Below, piece after piece: positions 1 through 11,285 of a stretch of 64,000 nucleotides of DNA. A program made the translations under genes and the position numbers. Under the pieces are notes generated by a model. That model searched no databases. It was not told where the DNA came from and saw only the letters and a program-made list of their open reading frames with translations. Location of the stretch: assembly GCA_963169105.1 (NCBI GenBank), contig OY720636.1, positions 137,569,747-137,633,746 on the forward strand, written 5' to 3'. The DNA is from Ceriagrion tenellum. Lineage: Eukaryota; Arthropoda; Insecta; Odonata; Coenagrionidae. Position 1 is the stretch's first letter. Each line of letters starts with the position of its first letter.

Positions 1-84
1 TTCTTACGGGCGTATAAATCTTGCTATAGAACAACCCTTGTACGAATCCAATACGAGGCGTATTGGAGTCGTGGCAAAGACGAC

Positions 85-142
85 GGGAGGGTGGAGGAGG
101 GGGTGAGAGGGTGGGAATGAGGGTGGCTGGGGGTTGGAAGGG
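85..142 (+). other. G-quadruplex-forming G-rich tract
   Basis: Seven or more runs of three to five G are separated by loops of one to seven bases. This meets the usual four-run G-quadruplex pattern several times over on the plus strand. The surrounding 60-300 is purine-rich. No gene is recognised next to it, so any regulatory role is unknown. Confidence 0.5.
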
Positions 143-2957
143 TGAGGTGAACGAAATTGGCTGTATCGAAGAAATCGCGGAGGATTGGGTGGAAGATCTT
201 GGTTGGCGAGGAGACGGAAGAAAAGGGCGGAAGGGAATGGGAGGCTAGTGAGTTTGGATGAGACTTTTAGGAAATGCGGAGATGAGGTGGAGAAAAAACA
301 CCATTTACGAGATGAACTCATGCACACAGTACAGCGGCCGATAGAATTAACACTATACGCATTTGATGTCCGTAAGTGGTTTAGTGAAATCACTTGGATA
401 TTCACAAGGTAAATTATTATATTTCCCTTATTGATCGTTTTTGGTGTTTAACTCATCACCTTGAAAGAAAAGCAGAGCCATATTTTAATATTTCTCGCCA
501 GCAAAACTATCCTCAATTATTGATTGGTTCTTCTCTGAAAACCACTTCTAAATCGTGTACAACGATTTTATAATAAATCCTCAGGCTTCTTTTGGTGGAA
601 CAGCATTACGATGGTTTGTAAAAATCAAAGTTAAGTCATTATCAAGGTCCTTACTTACCAATGACTTAACTTGGGTCGAAACCTAGGTCGGAATAATAAA
701 AACCATTGCGAGATATTGCAAAGTGAATTTATTTGCAAACCATCAAGTATAACGATTTTAGATCTTCTAATTTAGAAACGAGAAATATATTAGTAAATTG
801 GATATGATGTAATATGCTCAAAATCGTTCCAATTGTACTCTCTGGAATTATTAACCCACATGTATGCATCCGGACGTCTTTGCCTTAATCAAAAACAAAA
901 TGCTACCTATCACCAGACAAAAATTATCTCATAATAACTCTCTTCTGATATAAAAGAATTAGAATTTAAAGTATTGGTTTCATTAATCTTTCTTTGCTGG
1001 TTTGTACAGCGGTATGTACCGCGACTATCAAATATTTGCCCTAAATTAACATAGTCCTGGCTGGAACTGCATCAGATTGTCCCTAGTTGATTTGGTAAGC
1101 CATCAAGTAGCCAAAAGTGCATTTCATTTTGACAGAAAAAACGATGACCACTAAAGCAATGTCTGGAAAAATATCTTTCCACAAATATGTTCGTAACCGA
1201 CCATTAACATTTTTTACTCCTATTAATATCTTAGCGTTTTACCAACAATGGTCATTTGTTTATCAAACAGAGAACACAAGTATATTATTCAGTATTCTGG
1301 CGTTGAACTAGAAACGGAACAAATGACTTTAAAGAAAAAATAATCTACGTGGCAGAAAAGCCCGAGCGTGGTTGATAGTGGTAAATGATTTTACTATTGT
1401 TCTCTTTTAATACATGTTCAATACAGTGAGGAATATCGGAGTGTTTCCTCAGACCCTGTCGTTTTCTTTCCTATTTGAATCCTTTATATTTTAAGGAGGT
1501 GATGAGGTATTCACCATTTTTTACTTAGACGTGATCAGATTCCGGCTAGGTGACTTCTGCATCAACAATTTTGCGTCTTAAGTAAGGATTCTTAGATTAG
1601 TTAATTTGACAGGATTTGTGGCATCGTCCGTTTGATGCTTTTTCTTGGAATAGAACGAATAGTCAAATACTGAACAAATTAGTTAAAATGAGTTTAATTA
1701 CTGAAATATTTTAAAGGATACTTTGGTATCAACTCTATGGTCAAAATAGACAATAATAAATGAAATGATAAAACATGTAAACATTATTCAAAATATGCAT
1801 ATTACATGTGTATTCATTCATTGTTCTTCTACCGTACGTTCAAACTCGTGTGTCTAATGACATGCTAAATTGGAAGTTTGAATTCATAAGACCACGAGTT
1901 TTAACACATAATTGACATTTACGGATGCTACTTCAGTTTTGTACTCATACTATATGCGCGTACGTTAATGTGAAAAATTCCAAAAAATATGCACTTCTCA
2001 TTTATACTCAGAACTATGAAAAGTTCATGAAAAATTGAAACTTGATTTTAGGGTTAACACGAGAAGCTACTTTATGGGCCTGAGATATCTTAAACATGAA
2101 GTTCATCACCGTGGATTTTCGCTTCAAAACAAGGAAACATGCTTATAACCGATCAAGAGATCTTATTAAAGCGCTGGAGGCCATTCATTATTCTTTTGAC
2201 TACTTCTGTCATCAATTTGACCCTCACCGCGCGGTGATTCTGTAGATAAAGGCGACAAAAGATCAAGTTGTCTGTATCGCTCCGCTAATGCACCATCTCG
2301 TCTGTATTTTCATAAATACATAAGATTTCGCGATTTCAGAAACTCTTATTTGGGTTTCTGGAGGCTAATCGATAATTTGCGCATTCATTTGTTCCGTCAA
2401 CTTTTGACAGCCGTTTTCTCTCATTTGTATTCATTCGACTTTTAAAACAGTTGTGTAAAGACATGAGGCAGGGAAGTTATCCGACAAAGGGAATGTCTAC
2501 GACAAAATACACGCATATAACTACTTATACAACTCCACAATCAAAACACCATGTCGAAATTAGAGAAATGTATGAAATTCAAATTACCGTGTTGATCAAT
2601 GGAAAGAAATCCTTCCTCTCTTCATACTCATCGCCGCATCATCGATCCAACCATCTTCCAATTCCCCTCGCAATCGTCCCCGGCCACAAGTTACAGCCGA
2701 TCTTATCTTCTGCCCGTCCAGCCCTCTTGCAATCATTCATCACCTTCATCTTCCCCTTTTTAAATCTTTTTTTGTAAGTCTTAACCTAATAAATGTTATG
2801 ACAATGTTATTAAATTCTTACGAACTCAAATATACTACTATCGTAGATCAGATCATGAGAATTAAATGAGGGAAATGAACTGCAGACAGACAAATTTAAA
2901 ATATCGTTTTTCCCGCGATCAACAAGAGACCATAATATTTTCAAATGAGACTTTGAA
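143..2957. other. AT-rich unassigned DNA
   Basis: No gene or repeat is recognised here. Open frames are short and lack ATG starts or any familiar motif. The longest, 2451-2777 on plus, gives a low-complexity peptide and is not credited as a gene. Confidence 0.5.
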
Positions 2958-3151
2958 CTACGTTAGTCGACATATAGTGCAGCTAATTCGATTATTTGCT
3001 TCCTAATGCTGGTTTCTTAATCTGCCACGTAGTACAAACATCACGTTCCGCAAGTTTCCTGCATGACTCTCGTATCTCGTTTATGTAGCTACAATATTCA
3101 TCTGTACGAAACGTTTCGTAAATATTGATAGCATGCCTATTAATCAGTGTA

Positions 3152-4104
3152 CGAGGCATATCCAGAAAGTAAGTGTACTAAATTTGTGTAGGCTACAAAA
3201 AATTATTTAAAACATTTTTTTTAAGGATTTCATCAGTATATAAGTAAAGTATTTTTCCACGTAGTCACCATCCCTCTCGATGCACGCAACGTGACGAGAG
3301 ATCAATTTCTTGATGCCTTAGTCATAGAAATCTTCCGCCAGTTCTTTCATCCACTTCTTCAACTCCTCTTTCAATTCTTGGTCGGTTGCAAATCTTTTTC
3401 CACCCATATGCATCTTCAGGGAGGTAAAGAGACGATAATCTGACGGCGCCAGGTCGGGGGAATGCGGGGGTGGTTCAAAACATCCCATCCAAACGAGTCG
3501 AAAAGTTCCTTCGTGACGTTGGCCGTGCGGGACCTGGCGCTGGCGTGCAGTAGGCAAACCCCCTTTTGCAGAATTCCCCTCCTTTTGTTTTGAATTACCC
3601 TCCGCAATATTTTTAGGGTCTCACAATGCAGTACAGCATTTATGGTTTCACCCCGAGGTAAAAAATCGATCCAAATGATGCCTTAGTGGTCCCAAAACAT
3701 GGATGCCATGATTGTTTGGCTGAAATTGTGGTTTTTCATGTTTTAGCTGAGGGTGATGTGGTGTGATACCATGGGGAGGATTGTCTCTTGGCTTCAGGGG
3801 TATAGCGGGCAACCCAAGTTTCGTCCCCAGTAACAACAGAGTGAAGAAAATAATCCCTTTACGACAATTTTCCCTACACAACGAGATAGCGGATGACGCT
3901 TCCGATTTCGCACCTGGCGGAAGGAAGCAATGACATTGTTTACACAAGATGATGCCACGTTGACGGTTCTGAACGTACTGGAACCCGCGTGGTTTTGTTG
4001 GAAAGAGTAAGAGCTAACCTACACGGCCGTGTGACCAACATAAAAAAAACAAATTCTGTCTGCCCGTAAGAACTGTAGTACACTTACTTTCTGGATATGC
4101 CTCG
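3152..4104 (-). mobile_element. Mariner-family DNA transposon, internally deleted
   Basis: The ends are perfect 27-bp terminal inverted repeats: 3152-3178 begins CGAGGCATATCC and 4078-4104 ends GGATATGCCTCG. A TA lies just left of the element (3150-3151). On the right the flank reads AA, so the target duplication has decayed by a base. The interior encodes minus-strand mariner transposase remains. At 953 bp it is shorter than the roughly 1.3 kb of complete mariners, and the part that would encode the N-terminal helix-turn-helix DNA-binding region is missing. It cannot move by itself, although its intact ends could be used by a transposase supplied elsewhere. Confidence 0.93.
3240..3950 (-). 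pseudogene. Mariner transposase pseudogene
   Basis: This is the remnant of a DD34D mariner transposase, the enzyme that cuts and rejoins the element at TA sites in the nucleus. In changing minus-strand frames I read GDETWV, which holds the first catalytic Asp, then a segment ending IQNKRRGILQKGV, then SPDLAPSDYRLF, which holds the third catalytic Asp, and finally the typical C-terminal GDYVEKYF. The middle LLHDNARPH-type motif is changed to LLHASARSR, so the second catalytic Asp is lost. At least two frameshifts and several stops separate the blocks, and the N-terminal domain is absent. It is clearly inactive. Confidence 0.9.
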
Positions 4105-4206
4105 AATGTTGGTGTAAGTTACCTGTACTTTATAGTGCATGTTGGTGATAGCCCACCCTCCGCCACACATATTTGAGGTGGCTTGTAGGGTAATATGTAG
4201 ATGTAC

Positions 4207-6959
4207 CTCGGCCAACCATCATTACGACTCAGTGCTCAAGCTGCCGTAAGAACTCCAGACATGATGAATGACATTGTCGGCCGCGATCAGAGGAGGCAAC
4301 GGGGAAACATACCCAGATAGTTAAACAAACACACTGCTCTTGAAGCGGAATTGACTCAGAGGGAAGGTAACGGTAGAAGTTAGATAGATGAGGAAGTAGC
4401 CAGGGGATAGGGTCAGATACCAAATAGACTGCATAATTGTGAAAGTGAGATACAAAAACCAAGTAATGTAGTGGAAGATCTACCTCGGAGCCGATGTAAG
4501 TAGTTATCATGACCTAGCGGTAATGGAAAACCGTTTTAGAAGCAAGAAAAAAATGGTGATATAATATGAATCTATGTGGAATGCGAAATTGCTGGCGGAG
4601 AAAGGCAACAAAGAAATATTCTCCGAAGCCGTCGCCGGAAAAATAGAGATTGGAAGAGGAACAGTCCGAGGAGGGATGGAATGAGTTGATGAGGGGACAA
4701 TTGCAAAAGTATCAGAGGAGCAGGTGGTGAGTAAGAGTTTGAATCTTAGGAGTACATTCCTCCCTCTCAATCAACTTTCCCATTCCCTGCATGGCTCACC
4801 TGAGAATCACCTATTGTATCACTGTCATCATAAAGTTACATAATCATTGGACTCTAGCGCAGTGGGAAAGTCAGCATGAACAATTTTATGCATTCTTTTT
4901 TCATGGGGAAAACATTTGTACGCCATTTCGCATCTCCAGACATCGCAATGCATTACCTTCATCGCAAGAAATCCTCCTAGACTTCTAATTTGAGTTATTT
5001 ACTGGACACCTCTCGCAAAACCTTGAATACGAGAAAATTTTAGATTGCAATAAATTAAATAAATAAATTCGGGACAGTGGAATAAACACTATGAAAACAA
5101 ACTTAAAAATAGAAGTATTAAACAATGTTGAAGAACAGCTTTCATAATATGATTTTAGTGAAAAATTTAGAGGTAGTTGCTGAAAACCTAAGCATACTAC
5201 TGACACAAGAAGACTTATGTCTTTGCTATATTGTCTGATACAGTCATCTCCATTTACTTCCTTTCAAACAGTTGTGGAAGACGCTAATTATAATCACCAA
5301 AAATGAGTGCCCTCTCGCCAAATAGTTGGGGCTGGAATCCTAACCGCCTCTGATTGAAGCTCTTTTTGTGGCTCGTGAGACATATTGTAAACGCAAATCT
5401 ATAGCTCATCGAATGGAGGAATTTGAGTGATACTTAGTGGCGCAGAACAGGCAAATTGTCATTTTGATGTCACATGGCTCATGATCACAAGACTCTTAGA
5501 TACAAATGTGCGCCATAATACATTGCTTGATCCCATTCTCTCCTCTTGCCTTATGCTTTCCACCACCTCTCCCGTCATTTTATCCGTGTCCAATGATTTC
5601 CCATACCCCTGTCACTTGCCTTTGTGGAGGCTTGCACGGAAATATGATGACAAAAATTTCACGGTAACTGGGATTGCTCCGCGTGGTGCCGTCAGCGGAA
5701 AGATTTTGAAGTTGATTATCCTCACTGGCAACAGAGGAAGAGGAATTTGTATCCTCTCATCGATAGATTATCTGGCAAGCTCCCTTAAGAATGCCTGACT
5801 CAAATGGATTATATTATGAATTCTTATGTATCATATTTATACTTCGGAGGGAGTAAAAAACGGATTCGTTCACAAAACAGAATTTGTGTAAATGAACATC
5901 TATTAGGTATCTGGATGGGGAATAAGGATACCCACTGGTTGATAGTAGACGTTAGGCACATCACGCGAAATATCTGATAGAGGCATAAACATTTTTTCTA
6001 AGACACTCCGAACTAGACTATATGTTTAAGCGTGAAATCTACCCACAAAATTATGGACTTAAAGAAATTTATTTCCTTCCACAAGCACGTAACGTGAGAC
6101 AATTTAAACTTACCTTTATATCCATGACACATGGTATTTATTAATGATTAATCAAGTTGCGCAAATCTATAGTTTACCGTAAATTGCTCAAAATAATATA
6201 TGGTACAGAACTATGAAAGCCGGCCAAGTTTTCAGGCATTGAAACTGACCAAGTTTTCACCAAAAAATGTCTGTGTTTAGACCTATTTTCGTGTAACGTC
6301 GTGCTTTAATTATTTCATCGCCCCACAAAACACTCTGCAGAATATCCCCTTTGATGGCCATTAAAGTAACGGCAATTTCTTCCTTGACCTCCTCTGTTTA
6401 AAATGGAGGCCCGTAAACAACGTAGTCTATATTTCCCCGCATTCATATTTGGCATTGCTGCTCGTGCTATTTTCAGAATTGACACTACTAGATAAAAGCG
6501 AGAAAGCACTTCTGATGCCCGAAAACACATATCTCCTGCAATAACGTCATGTTGTTAGGTGACCTCTTGTTGCTCTTTTGCGTGTCACTAGGTTGTCTAC
6601 TGGTAAGAGATAAGAGCTTAAGTGTCAATATTCCTAAATAACAATAGCACGATCTAGCACAACCCCTAAATAGCTAAAAAGACATCGCAATCCGAATTTA
6701 GAATTGACAAGTCATTTCAGAGTCTGTGATCAACTGAGGACGAAGATAGGACTGCGGACGAGGAAACGGTAAGTGAACAAATTCGTGAAGCGTGGCACCC
6801 TACAGATTGTAAGCATGGATCATTTGCATAGCAGACGAGAAAAGATTCAAAGAATTCAAAAACTGTTGTTTGAGGAATGCTGAGGATGCTAAAATAAGAG
6901 ATGATGAAGTCTTCGGATGAGTAGAGGAAAGATCCGTGTGGAACACTACACAAACAAGA
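4207..6959. other. Unassigned DNA
   Basis: No family is recognised. A 123-codon open frame on plus at 5427-5798 starts with GTG and shows no motif. The minus frames at 4229-4770 are short and unsupported. Confidence 0.45.
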
Positions 6960-7200
6960 AGAATGAGACGGATTGGAAACTCTCTGAGGCAAAATCAGTC
7001 CTTGAAGAATATAATTGAAGGAAAAAAATAGTTGGAAAAGTTCCAAGAGGAAGGCCAAGAGATACATACAAAGCACAAATGAGGAAGGAGGTACATGAGA
7101 AGAACTACTTTGGAGTTAGTTAACTAGTATTAGATAGAGATAGATGAATTGAGAGCTGATGTCTGGCAATCATAGGATTGAACGAGCAGTGATGACTGGT
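6960..7200 (+). repeat. Worn LINE 3' coding end
   Basis: Plus-strand frames give a GKVPRGRPRDTYKAQMRKEV-like segment followed by LDRDR. This matches the layout of the C-terminal end of many non-LTR reverse transcriptase proteins, where a GRPR motif is followed by a DREEWR-like motif. The DNA also aligns by eye with 59290-59420 in this window, for example at aaaatagt-ggaaaagt. Stops interrupt it. It is an old 5'-truncated fragment, and the exact boundaries are uncertain. Confidence 0.4.
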
Positions 7201-8503
7201 GGAGGCATAAAAATCGAATCTGATTAGATGTTGGTTATTCCAAGAGGCGACCGCCAACTGTGGTCATTTGCATCACCGGGTGGAGAGAGTGGAGGGGCGA
7301 CCAGGCGTCGACATTTAACTTCGTCCAACGAACGGCACCAACGGGTCCACAGTTCAACGTCCCCACATTTCCCATATTTGGAAAGGTTATCATTTCCAGG
7401 AAAAAACGGAGAAGAAGAGGGGGAAACAGAAAGACTATGACGTAACCCAAATATAGTACGTAACAGGGCGTAAATAAAATTAAAAAGCAATTAATATCAC
7501 CGCTGAATGTGAATGATATATAAGGTCATTGAGTAGGTTGCAACTATTTTTCACAGAATTCACAATCTCATAATGATCTATGAAATCTATTTTTTTCCTT
7601 TACACTGTACGTGTACAATATCCGGTTTAAAATCACTGGTGTGGTTACAGTCCAATATATGTTTTTCAAACATTGAAGAAACATCACTGGTAATGAAAAC
7701 ATTTGAATGCTTCTCGATTCTTACGGAGAAGTTTGGCAAATGTGATTAGCGTCGCATGAAATACAATTTGAGGCATAAGATCCACTTTTGTCATGAGCAT
7801 CAAAATTATCTTAGGCATAAATAAAACTAAATAACATTTTTACTATGGTTAAAGGAGAATTAAAGGACCAATTTAAATCCTTCACAGGCATGGTTTTCAT
7901 GATCCTGCACGTAAGTTATCGTAATAATGCTAACTTTCACCAGCGTAAAGGTTTGTGCTTCATCTTTGGTTGAATCGACAAGGAGCAAATGGCCTTGCTG
8001 TTTAAGCCTCCTGCCTATCGGGTGTCAGCAGTCACAGCCTCGGGTGAGAGTGAAGTTCACAGAATCGGGAAAGGCACTGCGATGAGGAAGTTAACAGAAA
8101 AATACCGAATTAGTCTCTCTTAAAGATACAGCATTGCATTCCAACTATATATGTGACATGATAGTATTCCTCCCGGGAGAATATTCTGAGAGTAATATAG
8201 TCCCCTGATCCGATATTTTAACGGACAGTACTGTGAGGGATAGATAGATCAGAAAGATGAAACGCAGGTCTCCTCTGAATTGACTTTCTGGCTGTATTAT
8301 TCTAAGAGAACTTTAATTCCTTTCAGAGTACTGCGGCCGTCTTCCTGCCTGAGCCTTTATTTCCTGTATAAATCCACGTTTGCAACTGATGACTGTTCAA
8401 ATACATTTGAAACGCCGGTTAACAGGAGCAGCCCTATTATACTTGCTTCCTTCGCTAGAGTTTCTCTAGTAACCCTAGTAATACAAACGTTGTAATCATC
8501 ACA
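7201..8503. other. Unassigned DNA
   Basis: A GC-richer patch at 7228-7450 is open in several frames on both strands, which points to base composition rather than a gene. Nothing else is recognised. Confidence 0.4.
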
Positions 8504-8533
8504 CATACATACACACACTATCGCTCTCTCACA
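8504..8533 (+). repeat. Short CA/CATA repeat with shared flank
   Basis: A short acata/CA repeat is followed by ACTATCGCTCTCTCACA. The same flank with one change follows the long CA microsatellite at 9101-9136, so the two loci are related copies. Confidence 0.6.
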
Positions 8534-8539
8534 TTGTAC

Positions 8540-8567
8540 CTGATGATGGCCAATAAAGTGCCGAAAC
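8540..8567 (+). ncRNA. Hammerhead-ribozyme-like core
   Basis: CTGATGA (8540-8546) is followed by T, a GGC/GCC stem (8548-8550 with 8560-8562) around a nine-base loop, then GAAAC (8563-8567). This is the order of the catalytic core of a hammerhead ribozyme. Such motifs are known in the terminal regions of Penelope-like retroelements. The outer stems and the cleavage triplet are not clear here, so self-cleavage is not established. Two further loci in the window carry the same arrangement. Confidence 0.4.
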
Positions 8568-8999
8568 TCGTGTTGTGAAGTTTTATGCATCCAAAATAGT
8601 GGGCATTACATCATCTATTGCTCTTCATTTTAACAACGCAGTTCCAAAATATCTCGCCAGAAACTGTTGACTTCGTGGTAAGCATATTTACCTAGGTTGG
8701 AGCCAACTTTCGTTCACAAAACGAAACTCTTAGTGTTATTCAAATTAAGTGCGTAAGAAAGCTTGTGATGCAAACGGGAAAAATTGGCGTACGCTATAAT
8801 TAGCGTAGCATGTGATTCACTATGGGATAGTGTTGTCGGCATATATATCCCATTTTCACGAATTTCTCAAACATAATATTCCATTTTATCCCTTTTCCGT
8901 TTCCCTCGTTTATTCGATTCTCTTTTCCTTTCTGCTTCCGCCTCCCCTTCTTTCCGTCACCCTCTCCCTCGCTCTCTACACGCACATATATACGATACA

Positions 9000-9122
<123 letters not shown>

Positions 9123-9229
9123 TATCGCGCTCTCACAGGCGCACGCAAACATGCACAGGAATACCGCCGCTCACTCGCTGGCCCATATTTGCCGAGAGAG
9201 GTCGAAATGGCAAAAAATAAGCGGAAAAA

Positions 9230-10150
9230 AACAAGAGACAGAGAGAGAGAGAGCCGTATGGGATAATAGTGGTGCGGGAGGCTGTTTGTAGCGACCGGGG
9301 CGCGTGGAGAAGCGGGAAGAGGAGGAGATGGGTTAGGGAGAGAATGGAAGAGGAGCGAGGGGGAAGGTGGGCGCAAAAAAGAGGTAAAGTGGGAGAGAGA
9401 GAGGGATGCTGGGAGGGAGGAGAGCATGATGGGAAGTCTCGGAAAGACTCCCGCAGGGGACAACAGGAAGGGAAAAGACGACTAGTCTCGGGGAATGATC
9501 CAGCCCACATAAAGACTCTCCTCGAACGGGTAACAATAGGACGGGAAATGTTCAGCGGAATAAAAGAAATTGCGAAAATCTATGAAATGAGGAAGAATGG
9601 GTGGCGGCAGGAAGGAGGGGTGGGTTTTGGAAACCCAGTCTAGAGAAACAACTCGCTTTTTTTCCATCCCTCCTACTCTTCAGCCTTCTCACCTTCCCCT
9701 CCCCAACCATCTCACTAAACTCTCCTCTTAGAGAACGCTCTGCTCACATTCACCTCCTCTCCTCTGCTCTATCATCTCTTTCCCGCACGGCCTCAACCTT
9801 TCATTCTTCCCGTAACTGAAAAATAATAGTACGGATTAAAAATACGAAAGAAAAAAAAAAGAACGCAAAAAAAATGTATACATGCCTTTCCCACCCTCCC
9901 TCATTCAGCTTTGCTGAGTTTTCTTTTAGGCGTGCTTTTTTTAAAATATATTTTTTTATCCAAGCCATCTCCCCTCCAATCTCCCCCAACGCTCTCTTTA
10001 TCTCTCTCTCTCTTTCCATTACGTTTATAAATTTTTGCCGAATTGGAGAGAAGAGAGAATGAATCCGACTCTTTGGTCTTCTGCGCTCCATTCTCTCTCC
10101 CCCCCCACCTCTTGCTCCAAACCCCGCACCGCTCCGCACCGCCGCACAGT
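9230..10150. repeat. Polypurine then polypyrimidine low-complexity block
   Basis: The plus strand is strongly purine-rich from about 9230 to 9620, including a (GA)n run near 9240. It then switches to pyrimidine-rich from about 9640 to 9830 and again from 9890 to 10140, with (TC)n near 10000. Many overlapping open frames on both strands are compositional. No gene is supported. Confidence 0.65.
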
Positions 10151-10684
10151 GGACTGAAATAGAAAAAAAAGCTAGCCAAAACCCACTGTGGCTGTCTTCA
10201 TTGACGACTGATTGCTAATTTTTAGGGATTATCTATGTTCAATACGTTATGAAACCTATTGAATGGGTTTTATTTAGGGAACATCCACCACCTTAACGGT
10301 TACGCGTACGTATTCATCATTCAGTTTCTAGGGACTGTAATTGAGATGAGCGCCAATAGATGGCAAGCGAGCTCCAAAATACCTTCTCCTTTAAGCTGAC
10401 ACAAGGAGCTGGTGTATGAATGTGTCAAAATACACGTATAAACAGGGAAACTGCTTAGTAGCAGCTCTACCTGTTTAACCAAATGTGTAATATACGCAAA
10501 TTTGATGACATTTAGATATTATCTTTTGCTAACTGAAGTTTCATGTATTGTTTTAATTAAAATAACACGCATCAATTTATGTTAAGGCAATTACTTTATT
10601 CATAAATTTTGGATTATTTTGTCAAAAATTTTGCCTGTTTCTGTTGACTTTTCAATTTGGAAGGTCACAGAGGTCAATGAGAGC

Positions 10685-11285
10685 TAACAATATAATAATA
10701 ATAATATTAATAAACTCGTTTATTGTTCTAGGAGTGAACTCCTTTGGAACATAGAAATGAAATACAGTGGTGTGCAAGACAATTAATATGTGAATAAGCC
10801 AATCAGGAAACAAAAAAGGTAAGTTATCATGTAAATTGCTAACAATAGACATATACAACATTATCATTTAGCAATGTAGAAAAATAACTGATTTTCTTCT
10901 TCTAACTGAAAAACGAACATTAAACATATCAATAAACAAATAACAAAACTTTTAAAAAGAAAATTTAGCTTAACAAATGAAAAGAAAAAAAAGAAACTGA
11001 ATTGCTTCTTCTTACGCAACAATGGACATTAATCACATCAATGAACTGATAAATGAGTTACATGGTCAGCATTCATGGTCAGCATTCCGGAAAGTAAGTG
11101 TGTGATGATCTTTCTCTTAAATATTACCAGTGATGCACTGTCTTTTACCAGTTTAGGCAAGTCATTCCACAGCTTTGAGGCAACAACTGTAAACGATTTC
11201 TGGACTGTAGCTGTCCGGAACAATAAGAATGTGGTAACAGTTATGTGGGTCACATATATCCAGGGATACGTATGAAATTATGAGG
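10685..11285 (-). mobile_element. LINE 3' end (CR1/L2/Rex1-like), minus strand
   Basis: Reading minus from 11285, a frame gives an RTATVQKSF block followed by ASKLWNDLPKLVKDS and a FKRKI-like block, ending in a stop at 11038-11040. The pattern F...SKLWN-LP..++DS-S...FK+ is characteristic of the C-terminus of reverse-transcriptase ORFs in CR1/L2/Rex1-type LINEs. About 350 bp of 3' untranslated region follows, containing AATAAA near 10712-10722 and closing with an (ATT)n tail near 10690-10705. The copy is 5' truncated and its 3' end differs from the TGTAGA-tailed families, so it is a separate LINE lineage. Confidence 0.75.

Larger units (their letters stand above)
2958..4206 (+). repeat. LINE 3' tail (copy C1), split by a mariner
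   Basis: The two halves, 2958-3151 and 4105-4206, together align with an uninterrupted copy at 45952-46251. Both copies share the stretch starting near a gttagtcgac motif, the middle cctaatgc...cttaatctgcc segment and the ending. The last part carries the terminal LINE module seen elsewhere in the window, an ACCCT...AGGGT stem followed by GTAGATGTA. That identifies it as the 3' untranslated end of a CR1/L2-type LINE in plus orientation. It has no coding part and is 5' truncated. The mariner sits inside it and is therefore the younger insertion. Confidence 0.75.

Noticed and set aside
9269..10179. Several 100-codon frames in the purine/pyrimidine block as genes
   Set aside because: They overlap in nearly every register on both strands, lack motifs and have extreme composition.
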